Shown here: positions 1 through 12,400 of the stretch, piece after piece
Numbering within the stretch: the first letter of the stretch is position 1
Layout: the number at the start of each line of letters is the position of its first letter
Assembly: GCA_033816765.1 (NCBI GenBank)
Contig: CM066287.1
Location: forward strand, 7,378,001-7,442,000
DNA from: Nothopassalora personata
Lineage: Eukaryota; Ascomycota; Dothideomycetes; Mycosphaerellales; Mycosphaerellaceae
Length of the DNA: 64,000 bases
Direction of reading: 5' to 3'
The notes under the pieces: generated by a model
What the model was told of the DNA's origin: nothing
What the model saw: only the letters and a program-made list of their open reading frames with translations
Databases searched by the model: none
Translations under genes and position numbers: made by a program

Positions 1-154
1 AACGCTATTTATAAGATAAGTGAGTGTTAGTACTAGTAACCTAATAAATCTAAAGACGAGTCTATCGCGTAGCTAGAAAGTAAGTTAAGGGAAGATAAGT
101 AACTATAAGAAACAAGTAAGATCTAAGGACTAGAAGCACCCGTACCCGAAGCAT

Positions 155-343
155 TAACTAGAACTAGAACTAGAATTAGAACTAGAATTAGAACTAGAAT
201 TAGAACTAGAATTAGAACTAGAATTAGAACTAGAATTAGAACTAGAATTAGAACTAGAATTAGAACTAGAATTAGAACTAGAATTAGAACTAGAATTAGA
301 ACTAGAATTAGAACTAGAATTAGAACTAGAATTAGAACTAGAA
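155..343. repeat. 12-bp microsatellite
   Basis: About 190 bp of a near-perfect 12-bp tandem repeat, unit AACTAGAATTAG. The unit is itself a doubled six-mer differing at one base (CTAG/TTAG). The tract sits in RIP-mutated DNA, so the original unit probably carried CA where TA is now read. Confidence 0.9.
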
Positions 344-949
344 ACCTATAGGCTATAGCTATAGCCGGAAATTTAACTAGAAACTAGGAGCCTATAAACC
401 CGCACTGACTACTTAGTTCCACTTATTCTTACACAACTCCTTTGTCTAGACCTACTCGTTGTCGTAGCTAACACTAGTATTAACGACTGATTAGTTGTGT
501 TAACCTTGGGTTTAGTTGTGTCGACCTTAGGTTTAGAAGGGGGGTTCCTTAGGTCTAACTTGCCCCTATTTTATTTAGGTTTAATTAGACATTTAGGTAA
601 GCTAGCGGGACTAGTATAGCTGTTAAGATATATACTACGGAGTTAAGCATTGTAAGGGTAGCATTAAGGCAACAATTCAATTTATACCTCTCGAGTAGAG
701 GGCATAGGGGTTTAGGTCCGCTAATCCTCTTATTTTATCCGGCTACTGCGCTGCTCGTCACATGACCTGATTTCACGGTCCCGGGACCGGCAAATACCTC
801 TACTTACATAAGCACCGCTCCACACTACCACAACTTAGACAGGCCTACATAGGGTAGTTAGTAGACATTATTTTAGTAGTTGATAAGGGGGGGTATTAAG
901 TATACACCCGGTGGCGTATTAGTATCTAGTTTGTAAGGTTAAAATCACG

Positions 950-1085
950 GTTTAAGGTCCAAGGTTTACGGTTAAGGTTATTACTTAAGGTTAAGGCTTA
1001 AGGTTAAGGTTCAAGGTTAAGGTTTACGGTCAAGGTTCACGGTTAAGGTCGACTAAGGTCGAAAACACTTAAGGTCTAAGGTATT
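950..1085. repeat. Degenerate TTAAGGT-type tandem tract
   Basis: About 135 bp of irregular seven-base repeats (TTAAGGT, TTACGGT, TCAAGGT, TCACGGT). The alternation of CA and TA in otherwise equal units suggests RIP acting on a simple satellite. It is not the TTAGGG telomere repeat. Confidence 0.65.
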
Positions 1086-1140
1086 TAGTAACAATCACGG
1101 TTATAAGGTCCTATTAAGTAACAACTAGTATTAGTACATT

Positions 1141-2687
1141 CTAAAGTAAGTACTACGCAATAATAGATACGGCTGCATTACTAGAAAAACTTAGCACCTT
1201 TACCGACATAGGTAGAGGCTACAAATAGTCTATAAACCCTACGAAAATAGAAGGGGTCTATAGGGATTCTATCCCTTATAAGGGGATAGAGGAATCGGAG
1301 GAAGGGGAAACACCTAAATTCAGTAAAGAAGGGAGAAGCGGAACTAGCGCCGCTGAATTAGGTATAGGTATAGGAACGAACAGTACAATTGGAATAGATG
1401 CTATAACTACCCTCTTTAGACGATTAGCAGTAGTAATGGAAAACGCTAGCCCTCGCTTTCTACCTCTAGGAGGTGCTAAGAATCCGTTCTTTAATAGCAC
1501 TAATGCTACTAAGTTCTAGGAGCGATTTAGCGACCTAATAGACTAGTATCCGCCTCGGGCATCTATTAAGAAGGATGATTTCTAGGGTAGGTTTAAGCGT
1601 AATTGCGAAACTACTATCCGGCGCGTAGTTATAAGGCTGCCTAGGTAGCTCACTAACAAGGCACGTTTTAGGAGGGCGTTCTTATTAGAGTTCTTAAGGT
1701 TTAACGCCTACTCGATATTAGGGAGTCGGGAATATCTTAAGGAGATTGTTAGGGCGTAGTAAGGTAAGAGGCCTAAAGAATAAGATATAAAGGAATTTAT
1801 CCGCCTATTTATATCCTTAAGTGACCTAATTAAACCTAAGGATTTGGATAACAGCTCCCGGAGTCGCCTCCTCCTTTAGGGATTACTAGAGGGAGTTGCG
1901 AAAGCGGTCTATAAGGCTTACGGGCTTCACCTAAAGCAACCTAAGAAGTTTAGGGACTTTTAGAGGATCCTCGATAAAGCTACTAGCATCGTAGATAGTG
2001 AGGAGGGATAGAAGGCTATATATATAGATTTCCCTCTTACTTTACCTTAGCTATACCGCTTAGTCGTAAAGTAAATGCCGCGCCTTAAGCCTAAGATTAA
2101 CACGCTTAAGAAGGCCACCTCTAGGACTATTATTAATAATAACCTAATCTAGAAGGTAGCTAAAATAAGCATACGTACATAATAGCGCGGTCGCGTCGCG
2201 GACGCGGGTGCCTTCTACCCGAGCGAGAATTAACGCTCTATGTAACCGGAGAGGCACGACCTAGACGCTAAACTGTAGGTTTACGTAATGTAGCGTCCCC
2301 TATCGTAGAATCGCGAACAGTCTAAAGCGATAGATGGCTGTTGCTACAACTGTAGCAGTTCGAAGCACTAGGCTAGTAATTGTAGGGCGATAAGGTCCTT
2401 AATATCCCGGGGCTACGTATACCTCGCCCCGAACAACTAGTAGTATCTAGGGAAAGAAGGCGATCCGCGTCCTACTAAGTTTAACTTTCGGAGGGACTAT
2501 AGTAAACCGAAACTGCTCTATATACTCCCTCTACTCGAAGAACATTATAGGCCGATCGAGTTTAATAACTAGTATAAGATTCCCGTACTACGTAAGTAAT
2601 AGATAGGTAGGGACTACACTAGGGTAATAAAGGTTACGCCTCCTAATCATTCTAAGCCCCCTCCTAACTTTAGGCATTTAATAGAGT
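1141..2687 (+). pseudogene. RIP-mutated gag fragment with zinc knuckle
   Basis: Plus-strand reading gives a retroelement Gag-like protein broken by many TAG codons. A zinc knuckle is legible at 2,342-2,383 with spacing C-x2-C-x4-H-x4-C; one position after the His is now TAG. No protease or reverse transcriptase follows before the LTR at 2,688, so this is a separate fragment lying against the next element. Gag identity rests on the knuckle and the preceding helical, charged region. The stop codons are what C-to-T change at CpA would produce from CAG or TGG codons. Confidence 0.6.
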
Positions 2688-2868
2688 TATAAGGGTAGCC
2701 CATAGCTAACCCTTACATATAATGCGGCTATGCCCGGCTTAGCATGCCGCACGTGACGCGTATACGTACACTAGGAGACGCGCATAGCGTCTATAGAAGA
2801 AAGTAAGCTTTAGTTTATCTACGATTAGAAGATCGTAGGCGTACTATATATTACGACATCCCCTTATA
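2688..2868 (+). repeat. 5' LTR of plus-strand chromovirus
   Basis: Starts TATAAGGG and ends CCCCTTATA. It aligns along its length with the solo LTR at 14,146-14,342 and with the shorter LTR at 9,371-9,468. The right edge is uncertain: the next 17 bp also recur after the 9,371 copy, so the true end could be near 2,885. Confidence 0.65.
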
Positions 2869-3339
2869 GCCTTACGGTCCTTATAGTTCTAAAGCTTCCC
2901 TTCGTTGTAATCTATACACGCTATAGAGCCCGATCGCGACTTACATAACGGCGAGTTGCCTACGCCGCCCCTAAGCCCTAGAGCATAGTAGTAGGCGCGT
3001 CGTATAGCCTTAGTTACGAGAAGAGAGGCCTTACGGGCTAAGATTAAAGAGTAAGAGATACAGCGGGAGATCGAGCGGCTAGAGATCTTACGCGCTATAA
3101 GCGTACCGCCTCTAGAGCATATAGGAGGGAGGAGAGAAGATTACCTCCCTACTATAACCCCTACCTCTATCTCTATAACTACTAACGATAATATTATAGT
3201 ACGAGGCGCGGCCGTAGCGTATACGACGCGACCGCGTCTAAAAGAGCCGACGCCTTTTAGAGGGAATTCGATAAGGAAGGTAAGGGTATTCCTTCCGGAG
3301 CTCTTACTTATCTTCGCCCTCTTAGGCACTATATACGCG

Positions 3340-6300
3340 ATAGACGAATTAAAGGTTCTATATAGGGTTATGTACCTTAGCGGAGAGGTAAGCGAGCGAT
3401 AGTATACTAACTATAGCGCCGTTAACCTTATAGGGTATATATACTAGGACTTTAAGGAGTTCTACCGATACGTATACGGCGATCCTATAAATTGCGTACT
3501 TAACGTTATATTAGAGTACGAGGTTACGAGATAGAAGGATAACTAGATAGCGCGGCAGTTCGCGACTAAGCTAGATGTTATAGAGGACTAGTTAGGTAAC
3601 TACTCGGAAGCGTAATATATACGGTACCTACTAGCGAAGCTTACGCCTCGCTTACGGTCCGCTATCGTTAGCTACTATAATATCCCTACGACTAGAGAAG
3701 ACCTAGTAGTCCTAGCCTCGCGTATCGAAAGTACCGAGCGCCGAGGTAGTAGCGGAGGGCACGACCGCGGGTAGTATATACGTCGTAAGCGTAAAGCTAA
3801 GGGCGTACATAAGCGGGCCGATCGCCTAAAGTAATAGAAGTCGAGTTAAGTACCGGGCGCCTCGGGTACGAGTTAGTAGCGAGACGCCGGTAGCTCGTCT
3901 TTAACTAGCTAGAAGTCGAAAGTAGAGTGCTACGGCTACGGTAGGAAGGGTTACTATAAGACGGAGTGCCGGAATAGACACCTATAGAAAGACCGCGACG
4001 CGTAAGCGGTTCGTAGGTTAGAAACTATCGAGGCTTTAACTAAGAAGGGCGAATAGGGAAAAGGTAGAGGACTAGGTAAGGGTCGCTTCTAATTCCGAGT
4101 TTCTATATAGACCCCTTAAGGTAAGTCGATACGAGTCTAGCGCGTTACTTACGAGGCGCCGTCGAGACGCGTAAGGGCTTTCGCGAGGCTACCTTTCTTC
4201 TAGATAACGGTATAGATTTAAGCTTAGTATCGTACGAGTATATACTCCGATACTAGATATAGCCTATTAGTAGTATAAAGCTTCTAAATCTAGAGTCGTA
4301 CGCGTAGGACTAGGGGTATTACTACGGCGCCTATACGGTTTGCGTACGACTAGCTAACGATGTAGGAGTAGAGCGCGTAAGCGACGCTATCTACTATGTA
4401 GCGCCTATAGGTAGGCCGTTAGTTATTTTAGGTAGACCCTAGCGGTATCGTAATCGGATAGTAAAGGCCGATAAGGATAACTAGTAGTACTACGGTATAG
4501 AGACGCCTACGATTTAGTAGCGTAACGTACGCGAGTTCCTTAAGGATCTCGAGAGCTTAAAGTAGGTTTATGCGATAAGTGTTCGGGCTATTACTATAGT
4601 AGTACCCGAAGGAGAGGGCCCCTCGTAGCCTAAAGAATTTATAGACTTCCGAGATGTATACGTACCTAATAAGTAGGCGAAGCGTAAGATGCCCGACGGG
4701 GTTAAGTATACGATTAATCTCGTTAAAGGAAAGAAACCCCCTTTTAAGCCGCTATACTACTAGTCCTTAACTAAGCTAGAGGCCTTAAAGGAGTACCTTA
4801 CGTAAGTAATAGAGAAGGGGTGGATTAGGCGATCCGTAAGCGAGGCGGGTACGCCTATCCTGTTCGTACTAAAGAAGAATAGCACTCTTAGGCTCTATAT
4901 AGATTATAGAGGCCTAAATAAGATTATAGTAAAGAACCGGTACCTACTACCCCTAATTAGTAAGACCTTAGATAGGCTATAGGGAGCTAGGCTCTTTACT
5001 ATAATCGACCTATAGGATGCCTACTACCGTATTCCTATTAAGCGAGGAGACGAGTAGAAGACTACGTTTCGCACGCGATACGGTTACTACGAGTACTTAG
5101 TTATACCTTTTAGGTTAACTAACGTACTAGCTACCTTTTAGGGGTACATTAATAAGGCCCTTACTAGGTTAGTAGATAACATCTACGTAGTCTACCTAGA
5201 TAACATCCTCATCTATAGCGTAACGCGTAAGGAGTACGTACGAGCCGTACGCGCGGTACTAGAGAGGCTACGAAAGTTCGCCCTATTCGCGAACCTAAAG
5301 AAGTGTAGCTTCTTCTAGGAGAATGCCGAGTTCCTAGGATTTATCGTAAGCGTCGTAGGCGTATTGATAGATAGGAGTAGGGTAGCCGTTATCGAGGAAT
5401 AGCCTACGCCTATAAGTTTTTATAAGGTTTAATCCTTCCTAGGATTCTATAACTTCTATAGGCGCTTTATCGAAGGGTACTCGAGGATTACGAAGCTATT
5501 AATAGACCTACTAAAGGGATGTAAGAATAGTAAGAAGTAAGGGCCTCTTATATAGTCCGCTTACGAGGAGTAAGCGTTCTAACGGCTAAAAGCTAGGTTC
5601 CTCGGAGTACCTATCCTAAGGCACTTCGATCCTTCGTTACGTACGAGGGTTAAGACGGATGCCTTAGGTTTTACGATTGTAGGCATTATCTCTTAGCTAT
5701 TTAGGACTAAGTAGCATCTAATTACCTTCTATTCTCGTAAGATAATACCTACCGAGTGTAATTATAAGACCTATAACTAAGAGCTACTAGCAGTAGTAGA
5801 GGCATTTAAGCATTAGCGACCGTACCTCGAAGGCGTATCGTATACGGTTTAGGTACTAGTCGACTATATAAACCTATAGGGTTTTATAATAGTAAAGTAG
5901 CTAAACGGGAGGTAAGCTCGATAGGCGACGTTTCTATAACCTTTCGACTTCGTAGTAGAGTATAGGTCGGGGAAGAGTAACCTAGCCGATGCGCTATCGC
6001 GACGTAGTAACTACGTACGCGTAGCGTAGTAGACGTCGAACTTGCTTCCTACGCTATAAAGTAAGCTATCTTTCTAGAAGGAATCCCTATTAAGAGAGGA
6101 CGAGCCTATAGTAAGGCTCGTAACCGCTACCTACGAGAAGATATAGGATAAGGCAACGATAATAGTAGTAGGAGCCTACGAGCCGTAGGAGACCCGATCG
6201 CTACTAGTAAGAGTATACGCTATAATAATGTAGGGCGGCCTAGGTAAACTACTTACACTACTAATAAAAATCGTATAGGGGAGAGACGATAGGTACGTTA

Positions 6301-7691
6301 TATACTTATCGTAGGCGCCTAGCGAAGGGGACGCTAAGGACTAGTATATAAAAGACGGGTTAGTCTATCGTAGGAACACGATTATAGTACCCGAAAGTTA
6401 TATAGTAAGAGTATAGCTACTCTATATATATTATAAGGACCTACTAGTAGGGTACTTTAGTAAGGTAAAGACTAAAGAGCTACTACGACGTTATTACTAG
6501 TAGGAATTACTTAGTAAGGACGTAAGGGAGTATATTAGAAACTATAGGGCTTATTAGACCTCGAAGGCGAGGCGCTATCGACCCTACGGCGAGCTACGGC
6601 TACTACCTAGGCTAGACGGTCTATAGTAGGAAATTACTATAGATTTTATTACGGACCTACCGCTAAGTAAGCGAGGAGAATACGTATATAATACGATCCT
6701 AGTAATCGTCGACCGCTACTCTAAAATAAACTTGTATATTCCTACGACTAAGACATATATAGCGGCGGAGCTTACGAGGATCTTACGAGACGAAGTCGTA
6801 CGGCATTATAGTATACTAGCGGGTATAGTAAGGGACCGCGGGTTAGTGTTCACGAGTAAGTTCTAGAGTAACTTCTACTTCGAGGCGTAGGTAAAGCGTA
6901 AGCTATCTATAGCTTTCTACCCTTAGACTAACGGCTAGACTAAGAGGGTAAACTAAACCTTAGAATAGTACCTTCGTTATTACTATAGCGAGAACTAGAT
7001 AGAGTAGGCTAAGTAGCTAGCTATTACTAAATTCGTATGTAATAATAGCGTCTACCCTACGCTACGCATAAGCCTATTCAAGATAGTGTATAGTTAGAGA
7101 CCTAAGATTGCCCTAATACCTATAGGATCTCGAGGCGAGATCCGGGAAGGGGAGGTACTAGTAGCGGTAGACTTAGTTAACCGTATACGAGAGATGCGCG
7201 CTATACTTACGAAGCGTTAGGAAATTGTAGTAGCCGATTAGACTCGCTACTATAATAAGACTTATAAGGCTAAGAGCTATCGCGTAGGCGATATAGTCTT
7301 ATTATCTACGAAGAACCTAAGGTTAGTATTGCCGAAGAAGAAGATAGGTCCGAAGTTTATTAGACTATACCGTATTATCGACGCTATCGGTTCGTAGGCG
7401 TACCGCCTAGTACTACTAGCCGACTTAAGAATCTATAATGTATTCTATATATCCCTCCTCGAGCCGTACGCGGGTAGCGAGAAGGATAGAGGCACTATAG
7501 CCCTCGCTAATAAGGACGGGAAATATAAAGTAGAGGCAGTACTAGGAAAGCGTAAGTATAAGGGTAAAGTGTAGTACCTAGTACGATAGAAGGGCTAGCT
7601 AGAAGAGTACGATAGCTAGGAGCTAGTATAAGGACTCGCGAATGCTACGCGCATAGTAGCCGAATATAAGGCGTTAGCGAAGACGGTATGA
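3340..7691 (+). pseudogene. RIP-mutated gag-pol of chromovirus
   Basis: The conceptual plus-strand translation runs from a Gag region through pol. A zinc knuckle lies at 3,928-3,972, where one Cys and the His are now Tyr (TGC and CAC to TAC). The reverse-transcriptase catalytic box at 5,193-5,204 reads YLDN instead of YLDD, a G-to-A change. RNase H follows near 5,640-6,000, integrase near 6,640-7,000, and a chromodomain near 7,530-7,620 (VEAVLGKRKYKG, then YLVR and KG separated by stops). The stops are mostly TAG. The element cannot encode working enzymes. No restored protein is proposed. Confidence 0.8.
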
Positions 7692-9370
7692 GCCGGCGAA
7701 AGAATCCGCGAAGGCTACGCGTATAGTAGTCGAATATAAGGTACCTACGAAGGTAGTATAAGGCGCTAAAACAAGGGTATAGGTTATGTATTTAGGCCTT
7801 AACCCTTCGGTAGCTAGATATAAGGACCTCTACCCCCAATAGTAAACTTAGCTATAACTAGTATAGAAGACACTAACCTATAGTGTCTTCTATCGGACTA
7901 AAAGACTCGCTTACTTAGTCGAGCGAACACCCCCGATAGTAATAACATTAGAGAGGGAGGTAAGGAGAGAGAACAGTAGAGAGAAGAGTATTTATTTTAA
8001 AAAAAACTTTTATAGGCGTACTACGGCGCTACGTAGATAGAAGATAGGCGCGTAGTAGGCGGCTAATATACGTGGAGCGCGCGATTACTCGTTATTATCC
8101 TCCTTATTATCCTCCTTATTATACTCGCCCCGTAGGGCTAGTAGTAAGAAGGCCCTATCGGCCGTAGTAGTATCGATGTTTCTAGCCTATAGGAACTATA
8201 ACTACGGTTAGTATAGGATACGTATATAATACGTATATTACTTACCGTACGGCCGAGCTCGAAGAGCCTATTAAGGGTCCTATTCTACTCTTACTATAGA
8301 ACTACGGACGTAGTAGCGGCGGCGGAGGAGGGGTTAGCAGTAGTAGAGGCGCCGGCGAAGCGTACGCGGGTGTCGCCTATATGCTTATTCTTATAGGTAG
8401 AGAACTACCTCTTAGCCTAGGAGGAGGTTAGCCGATTTATATAGGGAGCGATAGTACGCCGTACACGGCGAGCGTAGGGAGCGCTAGCGAGGCGTAGTAC
8501 TTACCTCTAGGATCTACTCGCCTAGCTAGGCGTAGAGCTCGTACTACTAGTCTAGGGCATCCTACTCTTATTTAGTAATAGGGTTACTAAGCCCCTAGAT
8601 AAGCTTATCGCGCTAGGCGCGAGCGGCGCGTAGGCGAGCTACTAGCTACGCGATAGCGACGCTAGTGTTACTAACGTAGGGGTGCCTAATGTCTCTATAG
8701 CGCCTACACTTCTTAAGTAACTCGCCGGTAGTAACACTATTATACGTATCCTACTCGTCTACTATACTATTAGTAAGCGTATCGTAAGCGAAGAGCGTAA
8801 CGAATACTTACTAGCTACGAAGTATAGTAGACACCGTATATATATCTTAATGTCGGTACTTAGGCGCCTAGCTAGTAAGGACTTAGGGGTCTACGGCCCT
8901 AGTACGCTAAACTTACGCTTCGCTAGCGTATCTAGTGCGCCGAGCGCACTAGACATCTATACTCGTAGTACTAGTAATAGTATTAGTAGTGCTAATAGGC
9001 CCCCTATAAGGGCCTCCTAGCGGAGCTAGTCTTAGATAGCTTCCTCTAAAGCTATAGTAGTACTAGCGGGTCGCTAGGTAGTCGCTAGCGAGGAGCTAGT
9101 AGATCGCTAGTAGTACGTGTATAGTGCGCTACGAGAACGTAGTAAAAGGGGAAAGAAGGAAAAGGAGGGAGAGGGTACGCTTCTTAAACCCTCGAGTTAG
9201 TTAACCTGGTAACTATAACTTTATACCTACCTACACTACGATAACGACACGTACGAGAGCCGTAGGCGGGTTGCATAGTAACGGAATCTACGAGAAGTAG
9301 ATAGATTACTTATATAGAAGCCTCCTAAAGCCGCGAGCTAAGGGTAGCTCGTCCTAGAAGGGGAGGCAGT
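7692..9370. other. RIP-mutated DNA without recognisable gene
   Basis: About 1.7 kb between the stop of the degraded pol and the 3' LTR. CpA is strongly depleted. It contains a perfect 13-bp hairpin (7,863-7,893), a short tract rich in TTATCCTCC repeats near 8,095-8,125 and charged reading frames full of stops around 9,060-9,350. I recognise no domain. Confidence 0.6.
7863..7893. repeat. Perfect 13-bp inverted repeat
   Basis: ATAGAAGACACTA and TAGTGTCTTCTAT are exact reverse complements separated by the 5-base loop ACCTA. It lies about 170 bp beyond the end of the degraded pol. Both arms still contain matching CA/TG, unlike the surrounding sequence. Confidence 0.75.
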
Positions 9371-9468
9371 TATAAGGGTAGCCTTAGCGTCGATAGAAGA
9401 AAGTAAGCTTTAGTTTATCTACGATTAGAAGATCGTAGGCATACTATACATTACGACATCCCCTTATA
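9371..9468 (+). repeat. 3' LTR with internal deletion
   Basis: Begins TATAAGGGTAGCC like the copy at 2,688, then jumps to the shared segment from TAGCGTC onward, so about 83 bp of the LTR is missing. A purine-rich stretch (AGAAGGGGAGG, near 9,357) precedes it and would serve as the polypurine tract. Confidence 0.65.
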
Positions 9469-9486
9469 GCCTTACGGCCCTTATAT

Positions 9487-12400
9487 CTAGTTTCTTAGTC
9501 TTTCTTCTTATTTTAAGGTTCTTTATAAGGAGATAGACCTTATCCCCCTTCTTAAGCTAAGGTGCCATTTGTCGTTTCTTATCGTATAGTGTCGCAATTT
9601 TATCTTAGTTACTCTTAATTCTTTATATTAAGTTTTCGTAGATATTTTTTATTGCTTTAGTAGTTACGATTACCCTTTTAGCTTATAGATGTAATTCTTC
9701 TTCGCTAAATAGGTTTAGATGCTTACTATAGTTTACAAAGAAAGGTGTTTCGTCCGTTATCTCGGACTTATAGTTATTTAGTACTAGTTGTACTATAGGT
9801 AGGAGCGTAACCTAATTGTCTTATATATAGTTAATATAGTGTCGTAGACATTATTATAGGGTTTAATTCATTCTTTCCGTTTGCCTATTAGTTTATAGAT
9901 AGTAGGTAGTAGATAGCTTATGTTTAATTCCGATCGTAGAAACTAAGGTTTTCTAATAATTAGATATAAATGACTTGTCTCTATCTATAATGAAGACCTT
10001 TAGGAATCCGTAGTATTGTACGAGTCGATTAAGTACGAGGTGTCCGAGTTGCTCTATATTGTACGTTTTAGATATAGGAATAAAGTATACGTATTTTATA
10101 AGTCGGTCTACTATAACTAATATTATGTTATATTATTATCCTATAGTTTAATCCTAAGATGTTAGTAACTTAGTAATAAAGTCTATCGTAACTTCGTTCT
10201 ATAGGTTTATTAGTAGTGTCTAGAATTGTATCTCGCCGTACTTTACGTGTCTTACGGCTTTATTTTCTAATAGTGTTCGTATCGTTTAATATATTATAGT
10301 ACTTTTTATCGTAACTACGGGAATGCGAAGCTCCTCTAAATAAGTTCTACTGTCTTAGATGTTCCGGGGTGCCCGTAGGTTAGTCCGTCGTAATGTTATT
10401 GTATATATTCTTCTTCTCGGTCCTTCGGTACCTAGTATTTCCCTTATACTATTAGGAATTGTTCCTCTATGTCTTAAAGAATACGCACTATGTTATTAAA
10501 CTCCTTTATGTTAGTACTAAGGCTTCTATTAGGATTCGCCTTTAGTATTTATTATTGTACTAGTTCTTTTCCTTCTATATAGTCGCTTCTTCGGCTTAGT
10601 ACGTTGGCCCTACTATTGTCTTTACCGGGTGTATAGCGGATTTCGAACTTATACTAACCGAGCAGTTCCGACTAGCGGTACTGTCTTCTCGTTAGCTATT
10701 TAGTCGTAGTAAAGTAGGTAAGATTCTTATAATTAGAAAGAATCGTTAACTTAGGTGCTCCTTCCGTATATATCCTCTAGTACTACATTATAGCGACAAT
10801 AGCGAGAAGTTCCTTATTATAGATGTCGTAGTTTTGTTTCGCGGGTAACAGTTTTCTTAAGTAGTAGGCTACTAGGTGTCGTTTCCTATTATACTCCTAC
10901 GTAAGGTATACTCCAATAGCTATATCCGATGCGTCCGTCTCGATTTAGACTTCTTTCGTACCGTTAAATAGTCGAAGCGTTAGTACTAAGGCGCATTATT
11001 CCTTTCGTCGTTCGAATACTAGTCGTTATACGCTACCCTATGTCTATTTAGCATCCTTCTTCGTAGGCATCGTTATAGGTATTAATGTCTTCGAATAGTC
11101 CTTAATGAATTTCCGGTTATAGTTAGCTAGGCTAAGGAATAATTATACGTTCTTAACGTATATTAGCTCTAGCTATTCTCTAATAGACTATGTCTTAGCT
11201 AGGTCGATCTAGATTCTAGTCGTACTAATAATAAATCCTAGGAATTTAACTTCTTTCTTATAGAATTCGCATTTCTTCGGTACCGTCCGAAAACCTGTTT
11301 TAGATAGTCGTTCGAGTACGTCTTAGACCTATCGTATGTATTATTAGAGTATCCCTTTCGTATAGATAAGGATATCGTCGACGTAGGCAATAATACACAC
11401 GTCTAGTAGGTCTCTTAGTATCTTATTAATTAGGTTTTAGAATGCGGCTAGTGCATTAGTTAATCTAAAGGGCATAACTAAAAACTCGTATAGTCCGTAT
11501 CGAGTCCTAAATGCGGTTTTCTATTCTTCTCCTTCCGCTATACGGATAGTGTAGAAGGCGTCTTATAGATTGATCTTTATGTACTAGTCTAATCCGGTTA
11601 ATCTATCTTATGCTTCTTCGATGTTCGGTAGCGGATATCGGTTCTTAATAGTAATCTCGTTTAACTTCCGGTAGTCTTATACGAGTCGTAGTTTCCCGTT
11701 TACTTTTAGAATAAACATATATAGAGATACTACGCTTAAGGTTAATCTTCGTATTCGTCCTTTTACTAGGTTCTCCTTTAGCTATTCTCGTAGGGTTATT
11801 AGCTCTTTTTCGGACATTTAGTATAGGGGTCCCTATAGAGGCTCTTTCCCTAGCTAAATGTTTATCTTATAATCCTATAGTTAGTATCTAGGTAAGGCGT
11901 CTTCGTCCTTTCCCTCTTTAAAGAGCCTTCTCTACTTAAAGTACTCCTTAGGGATAGTTAACTCCGAAATGTTAATATCCTTCGATAGTGCGTTAGGTCT
12001 ATTAATTCTAGTAACTTCGTAACCCGGCGGCCCTACGCTAGTGTCTATCCCGGTTAAAGGTAGTTCTTCTATCCTTCTAGTCGGCGTAAGCTCTATTCGG
12101 TTAAGCTATCTCTTTACCTTATCTACTAGCGAACGCTACCGCTACGTAGGATTAATATCGATAACGTAATCACATTACTCGAATATAAGTACTCCTCTCC
12201 TCTAGTCGATAGCTAGATTGTGCTTTCTTAACTAAGGTATGCCTAGTACGATCTTATAACTAGCTATATTAGTAACATCTAAGACAATTTCCTCGTAGTA
12301 CCGTTAGATAGCTAGTAGTAACGGTATCGTCTCTCGTTCTACGCTAGGTAAGGATAATCCGTCTACCGCGATTAATTTATACCCTTCGTTCTTATGTTAG

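Larger units (their letters stand above)
2688..9468 (+). mobile_element. RIP-destroyed Ty3/Gypsy chromovirus, plus strand
   Basis: A full-length degenerate LTR retrotransposon of about 6.8 kb. LTR-like ends at 2,688-2,868 and 9,371-9,468 share the final segment at an offset of exactly 6,600 bp. Between them the plus strand reads Gag, reverse transcriptase, RNase H, integrase and a C-terminal chromodomain, with TAG stops throughout. The order RT-RNaseH-integrase-chromodomain defines a Ty3/Gypsy chromovirus. Both ends carry TATAAGGG and CCCCTTATA, which look like RIP versions of a TGTAAGGGG/CCCCTTACA inverted terminus. I could not identify a target duplication. The 1.7 kb between the end of pol and the 3' LTR is unexplained and may be a nested insertion. 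Confidence 0.8.

Noticed and set aside
155..343. Regular repeat spacing resembling a CRISPR array
   Set aside because: The units are directly adjacent with no unique spacers, in a fungal repeat region. It is a simple microsatellite.
950..1085. Telomere repeat
   Set aside because: Units are TTAAGGT variants, not TTAGGG, and too irregular.
1276..1500. Short minus-strand frame, and similar short frames in the repeat block (3,141-3,329; 17,483-17,683)
   Set aside because: They lie antisense or out of frame in degraded retroelement sequence and have no recognisable protein character.
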